Below are positions 1-10,744 of a stretch of 64,000 bases of DNA, one piece after another. The stretch's first letter is position 1, and each line of letters begins with the position of its first letter. The notes below the pieces were generated by a model, which was not told where the DNA came from, did not search any database, and saw nothing but the letters and a program-made list of their open reading frames with translations. The DNA lies in contig JAEUWP010000511.1 of the NCBI GenBank assembly GCA_018524725.1, positions 1 to 64,000 of the forward strand. Direction: 5' to 3'. Origin of the DNA: Podaxis mareebaensis (taxonomy: Eukaryota; Basidiomycota; Agaricomycetes; Agaricales; Agaricaceae). The position numbers and the translations under genes were made by a program.

Positions 1-76
1 TGTTTAAACCTGGGGCGCAAAACTTGTTTAAACCTGGGGCGCAAAACTTGTTTAAACCTGGGGCGCAAAACTTGTT
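1..76. repeat. 24-bp tandem repeat, three copies
   Basis: The unit tgtttaaacctggggcgcaa plus aact occurs three times without mismatch (1-24, 25-48, 49-72). The next copy breaks off after tgttt. It contains the palindrome gtttaaac. The length is a multiple of three, so the repeat can be read as an in-frame 8-residue repeat running into the F-box-like fragment that follows. The array begins at the window edge, so its true copy number is unknown. It could be an expanded coding repeat, a minisatellite or an assembly-edge artefact. Confidence 0.9.
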
Positions 77-407
77 TCCACGCCTGCGCACGTTGCGCCT
101 TACCGTGGGAGATGTTGCACCACATGGGTTGATTGTGGTATTATATTCGAGGCGCAACAGACCTGTTGACTGGTCGAGCCCTGAGGACGATCCAGAAGAC
201 CTCACGCTACCACCTTACGATCCGGCGTCCCCTCATTGGCTGCACCATGCTCGTTTGACGGAGTTCTCAACCCAACCATTCGACAACCAGATAGTAATTG
301 ACTTCACGTGGAGTCCACACTATCAAGCGTTGCAAGCTATGATGGCAGAGGCGAAGGAGGTTGAAGAGTTTGAAATGACTTCTTGGGAGAGTAAAATAGT
401 GTTTTAG
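24..407 (+). CDS. F-box/LRR-type protein, C-terminal part
   Basis: The frame runs in from the window edge and ends at a stop at 405-407. After the tandem repeat it reads PRLRTLRL, then YSRRNRPVDWS, YDPASPHWLHHARLTEFS, and a final acidic helix. The same series of motifs in the same order (PRLDTLHI, HSRRNGPIQWS, YDPTSSHWQHHARLREFS) ends the F-box gene at 28333-29895 on the other strand. This is therefore the C-terminus of a paralogue. In this family an N-terminal F-box recruits SCF ubiquitin ligase and the LRR-like C-terminus selects the substrate. No F-box is visible here because the 5' part lies outside the window. The reading frame within the repeat cannot be trusted, so gene or fragment is undecided. 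Confidence 0.6.
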   Translation: MFKPGAQNLFKPGAQNLFPRLRTLRLTVGDVAPHGLIVVLYSRRNRPVDWSSPEDDPEDLTLPPYDPASPHWLHHARLTEFSTQPFDNQIVIDFTWSPHYQALQAMMAEAKEVEEFEMTSWESKIVF

Positions 408-938
408 AGGCTATTCTGCGAGAGCATCCGAAGTAACTTCAACCACTTCGGATTTGGGCAAGGAGTCAGCTGGGGTAGATATACAGTACGTATTTTGAGA
501 CGTATGGGCCATAGGTTGTTCTTCGTTTGGTATCTTGAACTCGCATTGGTGATATCGACCTTGTAGCAAGTAGATTAGTCGCTTCCGAGGTGCCCAAAAT
601 ATATTTCGACTCACAAGCTGCCTACAGCTTTTAGGCGGTTCACATAAACCACGGCGGCTCTACAGCACCTAGTTTAAGCCGATTCCTCCAGAGCTCCGGC
701 AAACAATGCATTCCGACGGAGCCAGGCAGATCGTACCCAATCAAGTCGTTGCCATGGGCATATATCAATGCCCTGATGTTGCCTTACTGTTCTCCTCGAA
801 ACGGGAGGCACTTTGCATATTTATTGAAATGAATACGCTTCCTTTACTTCGTAAAACAACAACACAATGTCTCCAAGGCTCCCACTCCTGACTCGCATAG
901 TTCCTTAGATTAACGGGGCCAATTTTCGTTCCTATCTC
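408..938. other. Intergenic, no gene seen
   Basis: Open frames on both strands are short and I found no splice-compatible coding segment. The stretch separates the convergent 3' ends of the F-box fragment and the three-repeat gene. Confidence 0.5.
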
Positions 939-3328
939 TCAACTTGTCTTTGTGGTTCCGCAATAAACCTGGGTGGTCGTTAACCTTTACGGAATTTGAC
1001 ACAATCCAGACTATGACTTACCCCAAGGTAACAGACGTAGACCCTGGTGACCTTCACACCGTCCAGTTCGAGCTCCCCAACTGCGTACACGTACTGGGAG
1101 TACTGCTTGATATTTGTCCCCCCGTCTGGGTGTAAGTAGACAGTGCTATTACTGGCAGTATACCAATTTTCGGATGTCGTTAGTTTCGTAAACTCGACTA
1201 CGTCATCGCGTATCTTTTCCCAGATTTTATCTAAAATCGTGCTGAGAACTATACTGAGGATAGCAGAAATCTACGTACTGTTGGCAAATGTGGGGAACGT
1301 AAGACTGTCCTTCCTATAGCATCGGTCAATATGAAGTCCTCGGGTCTGGGAACGTGTGATTGTTGACACACTGGAAAACCTCAGCATCAAGCCATTTCTC
1401 CACCTCTTCCGCGGAAGTCGGGGTGTTCTTTGTTTGAAGAAGTTCATCGTACCCCTTAACGGCGCCTCCGGGTCTCCTGTCAGGAGGATTGGAATTGTTG
1501 CCATCATAGGCGAACCCAAAGCTGGATTGGAACTTCATGCTTGCGTATTCAATGAGCATTGCCTTGAGGCTCAGCAGGTCATCGTCCGGCACAGGCGGTC
1601 TCTGGGCGAACATTCACCATAAGAAAGAACATAAATACTGTACGAGTGGTGATCATACCTGGAGTTCCTGACGTATTTTGTCACAAAGAATTTGGAAGAG
1701 ACGCTTCACAGCTCTCCGTTCAACTGGAAGCTCTTCATAAAACACCTGGCGATACGGTCCATCAATGATGACGGGCAGCGACTGAGCTGACTCACCGTCT
1801 GCACGAAGATATATGTGGCTGGAACTCTGTACCCAAGCGAGTCCAGCCCGTACCAATACCACGACATCAGGACACTCTTTTGGCGAATCGGGTTGAGAGT
1901 TGGATCGGCCAGGTGGTAAAGATAGTCGATGCTGCTAGTGGCCCAGGAGTTCACAGCTGATCCGGCCAGGACTCTCTGGGAGTCTGCGACGAAGTCGTTG
2001 ATGGCCTCCCCTATGCAACTCCGCTATGAGCATATGGGTGTAATTACGGCATGAGCCACATTATCTTACTCTTGACAGACGCAACTGGTACGTCGAGGTC
2101 ACTATAGATGAATATACAATGCTTAAGATCGGGCACGAAAGGAGGTACAAATCTTACCTGAAGGGTCCTTGTTCGATGAAGGTGCTCACATACTCCAGAT
2201 TAAGGGGGCTCTCCGGGTTCAGCACTGGGAGGTACATCAACTGTATGGTAGAGTTGAGATACGCAGATGATACGCCTTCAGCGCGCCAGGATTCCGGTGG
2301 TATTGAGCCGTACGAGAAGCCGAACTCGCTCTGGAATGTGGTTGTGCTGCTTTGCTTGAGCGTATCCGAGAGTTGTGCATCTGTAGTTGGTGTAGGGCCG
2401 CCAGCCAGCTTTGCAGCCGAAGCGAAGGCCTCACGGCGAATATCGTCATGGATAGGTTTATTGCTTGACTGGGCTGGATAGGCAACCTGCCGAGTAGAGT
2501 TGATTAACTCTCCGTGACATTAATGGGAAGACCACGTACGTTCCTGAAGTAGATCATTGCGAAACCGGCACGAAGTCCATCGAACGTGAGGGCACCTTTC
2601 ACAATTGTCATCTGGGTATCAAGTCTCCAATCGCCTTGGTCTCCGACGGGAGAGTCGTACATCCGATGGAAGTATGTATTATACCATTCAGGTTCCTGGC
2701 TGTCGATGTTTCTCACATCCATGGTTATCAATGCGACTAACTCTGCCGTGGCTTGTTCTGGTGGCGTTGTCACTTAGGAATTGGAACGAGCATGGAAAAT
2801 TAAGCTTACGCTCAACCCATGTCGGCAAGCCTAATTTACTAAGGCGAATTGTATTTGGATAAATTCACACAAGTTGGGCTAAGCTTACCTGAACACCTCA
2901 GCCTCAAGGTATCCGAGGATCTGGGTATCGAGTGGGGTGCTAACACCGCAAAAACCACTAACAGGCCTCGCGCCTCCGGTTGCCAAGGGTGGTTTGCACA
3001 AGGCAGGATCGTCGTTGTACTCATAGTGGAACAATACCGGGAACGTGGCTACGCCGATCAACGACATGAATATGTCGATCTGGTCGCCCGACGCTGCCTC
3101 TATAGCCTTGAAATCCGTTCCTCCATTCGTCGCAGCTGCGATATACTGGGCCACCTGGAAAAGGCATCGTGTCAAAACTAGAATAGAAAAGAGTGGATGA
3201 AACCTTCTGACATCCTGTTGGCTCAGCGTGGCCTCAAACTCTTGCCTTGCACTCCCTTTGATTTTGTCCTTCATGCTCTGGTCGATCTCCTCCTCGTATA
3301 TCTGTAATGCTGACGCAGAGTTCCCCAT
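939..3328 (-). CDS. Unknown protein with three diverged internal repeats (587 aa)
   Basis: I do not recognise this family. Ten exons keep phase throughout: 3328-3212, 3154-2889, 2838-2810, 2772-2540, 2486-2158, 2018-1796, 1745-1659, 1601-1372, 1241-1022 and 968-939 (stop). I chose the ATG of MGNSAS because a TATA-like element lies about 60 nt upstream. There is no signal peptide or obvious membrane segment. Three copies of a domain of about 190 aa can be read, at residues about 10-215, 216-399 and 400-580. Shared landmarks: an N-terminal helix rich in E, R and K; a TFQSEFGFSYG / KFQSSFGFAYDG block in copies 2 and 3; a YLEAEVF / WLDAEVF helix end in copies 1 and 3; and a C-terminal block starting EWYNTY, SWATSS or NWYTAS and ending in a hydrophobic strand. 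Least certain parts: the 29-nt exon with its 37-nt intron, and the start of exon 6. It runs tail to tail with the F-box fragment. Confidence 0.7.
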
Positions 3329-3388
3329 GGTTTGAAACGAGGCAGTAGTTACGATGGTTGTGAAAGAGGGCACTTCGAAGTTCGGTCC

Positions 3389-3397
3389 TTTTTTATA
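3389..3397 (-). promoter_or_regulatory. Probable TATA box of the three-repeat gene
   Basis: tataaaaaa on the minus strand, about 60 nt upstream of the chosen ATG at 3328. It supports that start over the longer open frame beginning at 3433. Confidence 0.45.
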
Positions 3398-3993
3398 TGT
3401 TGTATTCGAGGGGAGTGACTCCGGAAGTCCCATCTATCTTAAGGTCGGATCCAAATGCGAAGCGACCCCAAAAATCCTGAAGCCGATACAGTGGTGGTCT
3501 ACCCTCGTACATGACGTTGAGGTATGCCCGAGTTCAATATTTTTGGCATGGAGTGAGAACGTTCCTGTTCGATGTCCAGTCCAATTGAAGTTAAATAAAG
3601 ATCACCGAAGTCCGAAAGCAGCGTGTTGGAGACGTGGGACGATGCTTTTTGGAAGACATCGACAGTGAAATCCAACCTCTCCACCAGAAACGCACAACCC
3701 GCTCAGCAACTCGAATGCATACTTCCGATTACCAATCTATGAAAGTTTAAACGCTCATCAGAAGCAACTAGATGATCCATTGGATTCTGTAATTTATTCA
3801 CTGCGCGATGCAACGTGACAAATGCGTAACGAATCATAGATACCGATGTCATCCAAATATATGATACAAGATTATGACTGGGAGCCTAACGAAAAGTGAG
3901 GTAGAACGCGGGAGCGAACGGCACAAACCAAAAGAAAAACGAAGATGGGAGATTGAAACTGTAACGATGAATGAGGCGATCGGGAACTCCAGA

Positions 3994-6069
3994 CTATGGA
4001 GTCATGATTCTCTCAATTTCCAATTGTACCCTCACACGTGCGGCTTTGCCCTCTGGGCTGACACCTCCAATAAACTTGTCCGCACCGATTCCAACGGTAA
4101 CACCCTCGTATATAAGTGCAAGCATCTTCACCCATTGTGCACCCCAGATTTGGAGGGCATCATGGCCCATGACGTCCAGCGCCGCTATAGATAGCACGTT
4201 CAATGTCCAAGAAATGTAGAGAAAAGAAATGTGGCACTGACTATACATTAGCTGCGCAGCAACAGCCGTCTCCAGCAAAATTCTTTCGTCAAGCAGCCTC
4301 GCGAACCACGTCCAGTATCGAGGAAGCTGGAACATAGGCTGCAACGGATTCTGGGTTGGCACGATCTTCAAGATCGAGAAATAGATCCTCATGATGCCAG
4401 CTGCGCGCGACGTAAACTCCGCCTCTGATTCGAAGTTATCGCTATCCCCACTTTTCCTGTATCCCATAACCTTGAGCTTTTCATCTCTATCGGTCCATGG
4501 TCGATTATCAAAATCCTTGTTTGGGATAACTGCTGGTATCGGCCATCCACCAATGCGTTGGACAAGTTTGGCGAAGAATACGTCGGCAAAATCGCCTACC
4601 GTGGAGAGAATGTTGAATGTTACTTGTGCGAGTGGACCGGCGCTATTTTTTTCGGCGGTGGTTTCGATCTCTGCTTGCAAAAGGATATCTTTCGCGAGGG
4701 ATGAGAGGATAGCGAGGTGAATTTGGGGATGATGTGCGCCCGTTGGGGGTCGAATTATATCCAAAAGTTCCTGGGACTGGGGTGGTGTCAGTATATCGCA
4801 TAGGCCAACAGGTGAGGAAACTCACGATACGATTAATAGCAATGGGATCGTTCGTTAGCTGACCGATTTTGGGTCTAATTTGGCGCCGCCATTTGCCCCA
4901 TTCTGCTTTCATCGGTTTATTGGCCTTGACAGTTGCCATCTCGGATTTCAAACGCTGGAACGTTGTCAACTACTTATTATTAGAGTGAATGAAAAAAGTT
5001 GCACCTTGAGATTATTGCGGGCTGTTCGCCAGTCATCCTCTGGAGTTGACAAACCAACCTTTTCCCTTTGTTGTTTCTCGGCCTCTAATCGCTCTCGCTT
5101 CTGTCGTTCCTCTTCCTCTCGCAGCCGTTCTTCCTCCTCTTCTTTCCTCTTCTTTTCTTCCTCCAGCCGCTTCTCCTCCTCTTCCTCTTTCCGTTTCCGC
5201 TCCTCTTCCTCGCGTCGCTTTTCTTCTGCCAACCGCTTCTTGAGCTCTTCTTCTTTCCTCTTCCGTTCTTCCTCTTCTCTCTTCCTCTGCTCCTCTTCTC
5301 TCTTCCTTTGCTCCTCCGCCAATCGCTTAGCAGCCTTTTCCTCCTCCTGCCTGATGACAGTCTCTATTCTAGCCCAGAGCTTCTTTTGGCGCAAATCCCA
5401 GTCATCACGTAGTTTTCTCTCGTCTTCTTGTTGTTTGAGACGAAGCTGGTTGAGCTTTGCTTGGACGGCAGCCATCTCGCTTTCATGTTGAGAGGCTAGT
5501 CTCTTGGCCTCTTCCAGACGGAGACGTTCTTGTAGTTCGCGAAATTCAGATATCGTCATAGACTGCTTCTTGCGAGCTGTCACCTGTGGGTAAGGGCTTG
5601 GTTAATCCCGGAACCATTAAACGACGATCTAGTGACATACAAAGGCCTCCTTTCGGGTTTGCTTTTCCCACTCTTCGTAAGGATCATGATGCCGTGTGCG
5701 CAGGCGGATAGAAGCTATCGTTTCTTCCAGTTGTCTCATCTCTTCGGGTGACCGTTGCGATCTCGAAAGACTCTTCCTGTAGGTGGTATGAACAAGCAAT
5801 TTAGGATAGAGAGACTCTAACTGACTTTGGTTCGTATTCAGAGTCTGATATATCGCCATCCTCGAAGCTGCTTGGCGATAAGAGTTCCTCTGAGGTGTCT
5901 GTGTCATCAAACACGTCTGAATCTGAGTCCTCATATTCCGAACGAAGGCCATATGTCGAACGCCGAGTTTGCCTGGTTTAGAATTAGTTGCGAACACGGA
6001 ATGAACTGTGGCGCGACTTTACCCCCTGACTGGCGACGGTGAGGAGGACCGGGGAGCGGCAAATCGCAT
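3994..6069 (-). CDS. GLE1: mRNA export factor GLE1 (nucleoporin)
   Basis: GLE1 acts at the cytoplasmic face of the nuclear pore, where with inositol hexakisphosphate it activates the DEAD-box helicase Dbp5 during mRNA export. Six exons (6069-6023, 5972-5826, 5776-5641, 5583-5005, 4954-4826, 4770-3994) give 604 aa with phase kept. Residues 1-65 are acidic and Ser-rich. Residues about 125-290 form a long charged coiled coil dominated by E, K and R. From about 305 the conserved C-terminal domain follows: IRPKIGQLTND, then SLAKDILLQAEIET, a proline/NKDF loop, GYRKSGDS with FESEAEF, and AAGIMRIYFSIL. These match the order of landmarks in the GLE1 family. The size is near fungal orthologues (about 480-540 aa), the excess being in the coil. 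It is transcribed away from the P450 array; the start follows from exon 1 and its splice phase. Confidence 0.93.
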
Positions 6070-6981
6070 GACACTGCGCTTCAACTTAGATAGGGAAGTG
6101 ATCCAAGGGGGAAATCGAGAGAACTACGGAGTATAATGGAACGTTGATGTCTGCATCGCTACACCGGATGCTCCCAGACGCGTGACCGCGTCCCCCCATC
6201 TCACGGTACGTCACGCTCCGTTCCACTCAATATTGGAACTTATTCTTTCACTTGTGCATTCCAGACGCTACTCCAACTTTGAATTGCTTCACGACATCCT
6301 GTGGCTCGCTTCTCTGAACCGGAACATCATCACAAACGAGCTCTTTGTCAGACTAGCTGGATCGCCAATCTCGTATGCAGTCGCCATAGTCCAATTGGGA
6401 TGGCATTTGGGGCCCTTACCTTGTCCACTTGGAGTGACTTGACAATCATCGCAGACCGTTGCCAAACGTGCAAACTGATGGACTCTTTTATCCTAAAGGA
6501 GTATAGTTTATTTATGATGTTTTAAACTGACTTGGCATAGGACCTTCTCCGATATTCTGGTGGTCGGACTGGCGGTCGAATCTGACAAGGATGTTGCACT
6601 CATGGTTATCTATGAGAGTATTTCCATGGGTTGAGCTCGTCCTGATAGCCTCACCGGAAAAATGTCCGCCATTGCTTGGAGCGTCGGTAATCCTTGCGTC
6701 TTTCCAACCCCACGCTGCGGTTTGTCAAATGGTTCGGATACAGTCAGCATCACCACGAATTCTGTCAAGGTGGTATCCTGGACGCATATGCACATACGTA
6801 CTATCAGCTGACGCGCATTCTCTCCACAATGCTTCGTGCGTGGGATACATCTCACTCTTCGGACATTCTTCGAACGTCAGCTGCCAAGGACAAATTCGCC
6901 ACAAAGAAAACTGCAAAGAAGTCATAAGAAGACATATCAAGGATAAAGAAAGCTCAGGATCTCTCTGCTCTGTTGGTAGTC
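6070..6981. other. Divergent intergenic region with coding-like islands
   Basis: This region lies between the 5' ends of GLE1 and the first P450. Two plus-strand segments look more coding than background: about 6262-6440 (contains NFELLHDILWLASLNRN) and about 6542-6637 (contains FSDILVVGLAVESDKDVAL, after a possible acceptor cataggac). I could not join them in phase to a start codon or assign a family. They may be remnants of a lost gene. No TATA box comparable to those of the other P450s is visible in front of 6982. Confidence 0.35.
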
Positions 6982-9039
6982 ATGGATCTCCCCGTTCATC
7001 CTTTCTTATTCTATGCAACGGTCACTCTGGTCGCCTGGCGGCTCTACAGACTGGTATTAAATCGCTGGGAGAATCCTAATAACTTGCCTCTACCGCCTGG
7101 GCCCAAAGGCTATCCCATTATTGGTAGTTTACTTGATTTTCCTTCCCAAAAGCCGTGGCTGGTATACAATGAGTGGTTCAAAATCTATGGCACGTCCATC
7201 CCGTTCCCGATCTTCCTGGCATTGGCTAGAACAGATTCTCAGGAGATATGGTTTATTTCGAGATCCTGGGATCACCTTTCCTCATCCTTGGATCCCATAG
7301 GAGAACGTATGACCTTTTTGAGAAGCGCTCTTCAAATTACGCAGGCAGACCTCACTCCGTCATGATGGTTGAGTTGTTCGTCAACCACGCCTCATCCACA
7401 CGGTAATACTCCTCGCTGATAATGCATAATGTAATTCTCAGAATGGACACTTCCGACTACAATATGGGATTTATGCCCTACGGGGACAGGTGGCGTCGTC
7501 ACCGGCGGTCCATGCATGACCATTTCCATCCAAATATTGTCAACAAATACCGGCCCATCCAGACGACTTTCGCTCGCGACTTCCTTCGCCGACTCTTGAA
7601 AACTCCGGATAAATTTTTACACCATACTCGCCAGTGAGTGGTGCAGCTTCATTATACCTGCTTTTTACTCATTTATTCATAGCTTGTTCGCGCAGACGAT
7701 CATGGAAGTTACTTATGGTATCACCATTGCAGAAGAGAACGATCCTTACGTGACTGCTGTCCAAGAAGCCCTCGATGGTCTGTCAGAAGCGGGGCCTTTC
7801 GGGGCATTCTTAGTTGATGTGTTGCCGATCATGAAGTATATACCGAGTTGGTTCCCAGGTACCCAATGGAAGAAGAAGGCAGAACAGTGGAAGCGTGCCA
7901 ATGATTCGGTCCAGTATGACCCGTTCCGATTTGTTAAAGATCAGATGGTTAGGCTGTTCTTCGCGCCTTTGCGTCCACCGTCTCTAACGTTTCGATGTAG
8001 CAAAGGGGGATGGCACGACCTTGCATCGCAACAGCGGCCATTCAGAATTTACCAGACGAAGGATCTCCGAATCGGGCAGAGGAGGAGGAACTTGTTCGTC
8101 ACACATGTGCAGTCGCCTTCGTTGGCAAGTTTCCCTCTCATAATCACCACTATATATCCTTCTGATCCCCTTCTAGGTGGTGCTGACACGGTATAGAACT
8201 CTTTCATTTCCCTTGATTGATAACTCATTAGTTTTCAGACCATTTCCTCCGTACAAACGTTTTTCATGGCCATGTGTCTTCATCCAAAGGTCCAAAAGAA
8301 AGCCCAGGTAGAACTCGACGCGGTTCTTCAAGGCCGTTTCCCGGAGTTCAACGATAGACCGCACCTTCCGTACATTGATGCCATGGTCAGGGAGTCCCTG
8401 CGATGGCAGCCTGTGGCTCCACTTGGTGCGGCATTTCGTCTTCATTTTCTCTCAAGACGTTCAACCTGGCCAAATACTAGCTGCTCCGCATATGTGTACC
8501 AACGGTGATGAGTATAACGGCTATTATATTCCCAAAGGAACGGTCGTTATTGGAAATTCCTGGTAAGTGCGAACATTGCCGTTTTCAGAATTGACCCCAA
8601 ACGCCGTACTCACTCACTCTCGCAGGAGCATTCTTCACGACCCTGAAGTTTTTGAAGACCCCTTGGAATACAAACCTGAACGCTTTTTAAAGGACGGGAA
8701 GCTTAACCCTGAGGTGCTGGACCCAAGCGTAGCGTCCTTCGGTTATGGTAGAAGAATCTGCCCTGGCAGATTCTTCGCTAACAATTCGCTCTTTTCTATC
8801 ATCGCACATGTGCTCTCTGTGTACGATATCAAGCCCGGATTAGATGAAAATGGGAATGAAGTGAAGATTACACCGGGTATGTCGACTGGTCTACTCTCGT
8901 ATGTACCCCATGTGCATGCCTATTGGACTTTTTGACATACGGAGATCATTTCAGGTACCCCCAACCTTTTGCTTGTCGAATTACGCCCAGGTCGAAGCAG
9001 GCTGAGGAATTGATCAAAAACTCTGAACTCATGGAATGA
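6982..9039 (+). CDS. Cytochrome P450, array copy 1
   Basis: A haem-thiolate monooxygenase of the type usually labelled O-methylsterigmatocystin oxidoreductase-like in agaricomycetes; the substrate is unknown. Ten exons: 6982-7189, 7243-7375, 7442-7633, 7683-7947, 8001-8124, 8177-8190, 8239-8425, 8481-8562, 8626-8898 and 8955-9039, giving 520 aa. It has an N-terminal membrane anchor (residues 5-25), the proline hinge LPLPPGPKGYPIIGS, the I-helix GGADT, the ExxR motif in ESLRW, PERF, and the haem loop FGYGRRICPGRFF with Cys447. All catalytic landmarks are present, so it should be functional. Introns 1 and 5 appear to be GC-AG (tatg/gcacgt and gttg/gcaagt); the second matches the usual GC-donor consensus. 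It is the most diverged upstream member of the array. Confidence 0.9.
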
Positions 9040-9456
9040 AGTACTTTATGAATCTCTTTTCTTGTCTGCTGTAGTCTTTTTAGCGTTCGTTTCCCTTGTT
9101 TGTTTGCTATGCTCATATCTATGTTTTACGTTCCGCAGATGTTGTGTGTACAATGTAATCTTGTTTATTTTCTTGCTGTCTTCGGCTCCTTGATGGATAT
9201 CACTTGCCATGCATGCAACTTCATCGGTTCACCCTCCCGTCACAGATCGAAGGGACCCCCGAGTCACTTAATCCCTGTGCCCGTCTCGTCTCACCCGAAA
9301 TGCTCATTGTCGATTGATACGAGCCCTCTATCAGCACCTTTTCCCCTTACTCCAACCCGAGGAACAATCGTTCGACTGTCCGTAGTCAGGGCTTTCAAAA
9401 GCGGGGTATAAGTATTCGGCAGGCTGTTTTCCGCTAACGCTAATCACCGTTGATAG

Positions 9457-9556
9457 GTATCCGGAACGCTTCGCGTGTAGGACCACACCTCGATCAAAGA
9501 AACCCGAAGAGCTGATCCGTAATTCTGGCTTGATGGATGGATTCACGAAAATCTGA
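9457..9556 (+). pseudogene. Isolated last exon of a P450 (relic of a deleted array copy)
   Basis: It reads YPERFACRTTPRSKKPEEL and then IRNSGLMD, colinear with the last exons of P450 copies 2 and 3. The 3' half of the last intron precedes it (ggctgttttccgctaacgct...gatag), matching the last intron of copy 2 (ggctgtttgccgccgacgct...gacag). No other P450 exon lies between it and copy 1, so about 95% of the gene is missing. The frame runs four residues past the paralogues' stop. Nearby repeated blocks suggest deletion by recombination between array units. Confidence 0.85.
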
Positions 9557-10703
9557 TTGATTTAGCTATTATTCACAATTGCGACGGCCAGAAGGGAATA
9601 GGAAAAGGGTTATCCAGATTCTGAACTTGTGAGACCAATGTACTCAATTCTTCTTTTACTAATTATATTTTCTCCAGCTTCCTCTCCGTATTCGTCTGCA
9701 TTCTGTGAACGTTTGAACTCCGATTCGTGCGATTGCGATCATCTGTCATTCTCACACCCCGTCAATCGCAGAACGAAGCAACCTGAGAGTTGCTACAGTC
9801 TCAGCCTGTCCTCACCGAAAACGCTCATTCTCGATAGATGCAAACCTTCTACGGATACATTTTCACCTCTTTATCAAGGAACGTTCTGTCAATTTTGATA
9901 ATTAGGGCTTTTAAAAAGTGAGCTCACGAAGAGCTTGACCTTATGGCCTTGGGTAAAAGCCGCCGTTACGCCCCACGCCTAGAAGCTCCTGTGTGTCGCT
10001 GTAATCCATGCTGTCAAGAAGCTATAAGGCCTGGAGCCGTGACCCTTCCGCTTCTTCCATTCAATGGATCCACCCTACGGCACGGATTTAAAACTATGTC
10101 TCCGCTTTCTTATCTCATCCGTTCCAACAAGCATCATATCGATTAGTTCATTTTGTGCTCTGGATGCGACTTTTTTCTCATCAGTAATGTCGGTTTTTCC
10201 TTCGTGGCTGGTATGATTGACCGTTAGCTATCATCTCGTCGCCTGTCATTAAACACTGTAACCTCCTGACTGCTGCATTGTGGCGACGATGCCGAGAAGA
10301 CTAGATGCGCCACATGGAACCAGACGGCTTATCAAGATCAATAAAATCGCGAAGACTCGAGTTACAATTCAAGGGAACAATCTCTCAGATCCACCTATCT
10401 TTCCGTCCTTCCCACTGGTGTCGATCTTCCCGCGAGATGCTCTAGACGCCCAAGCGCTTCCAACGCTTGACGCACGCCGCTGACGGTGCCTGGATTTGTT
10501 GCCAAATCGTGTGTTCCATATTTCTGTTATCGGAACCTCACCGACCAGAACGTCGAGGTGAAAGGATGAAGTGGTGATTACGGTGCACGACTGCTCCAGG
10601 TGCCACAGAAGTGTCTTCTTAGAAGAAGTAACTGCCATACAAGTCAGCATTGTCTACTTACGACCCTCAAACAGTGAGAATGCAAATAGCGCCACCCGTC
10701 ACA

Positions 10704-10710
10704 TATATAA
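10704..10710 (+). promoter_or_regulatory. TATA box of P450 copy 2
   Basis: tatataa lies 35 nt before the ATG at 10745 and is followed by gctgcca. Copy 3 has tatttaagctgcca in the same place and copy 4 ttatttaa 33 nt before its ATG. The position is conserved across the three younger copies, implying short 5' leaders and shared control. Confidence 0.6.
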
Positions 10711-10744
10711 GCTGCCATGTGGTGCGTTTCTCTCTGCGCCGACA

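Larger units (their letters stand above)
9040..10744. other. Intergenic duplicated DNA between P450 copies 1 and 2
   Basis: Apart from the exon relic at 9457-9556 there is no gene. A diverged block of about 180 bp containing cagatcgaaggg / cagaacgaagcaac and ending in agggctttcaaaa / agggcttttaaaa occurs at about 9240-9410 and again at about 9755-9920. A third, more diverged copy lies at about 13083-13250 behind P450 copy 2. DNA around 10480-10560 resembles DNA around 13840-13910 in front of copy 3. The flanks were therefore duplicated together with the genes. Confidence 0.55.

Noticed and set aside
3874..4219. Plus-strand frames near the GLE1 3' end
   Set aside because: They overlap GLE1 exon 6 antisense and have no motif.
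4880..5491. 203-codon Ser/Arg-rich frame opposite GLE1
   Set aside because: Exact antisense of the GLE1 coiled coil (E/K codons read backwards as S/F/L); a shadow frame.
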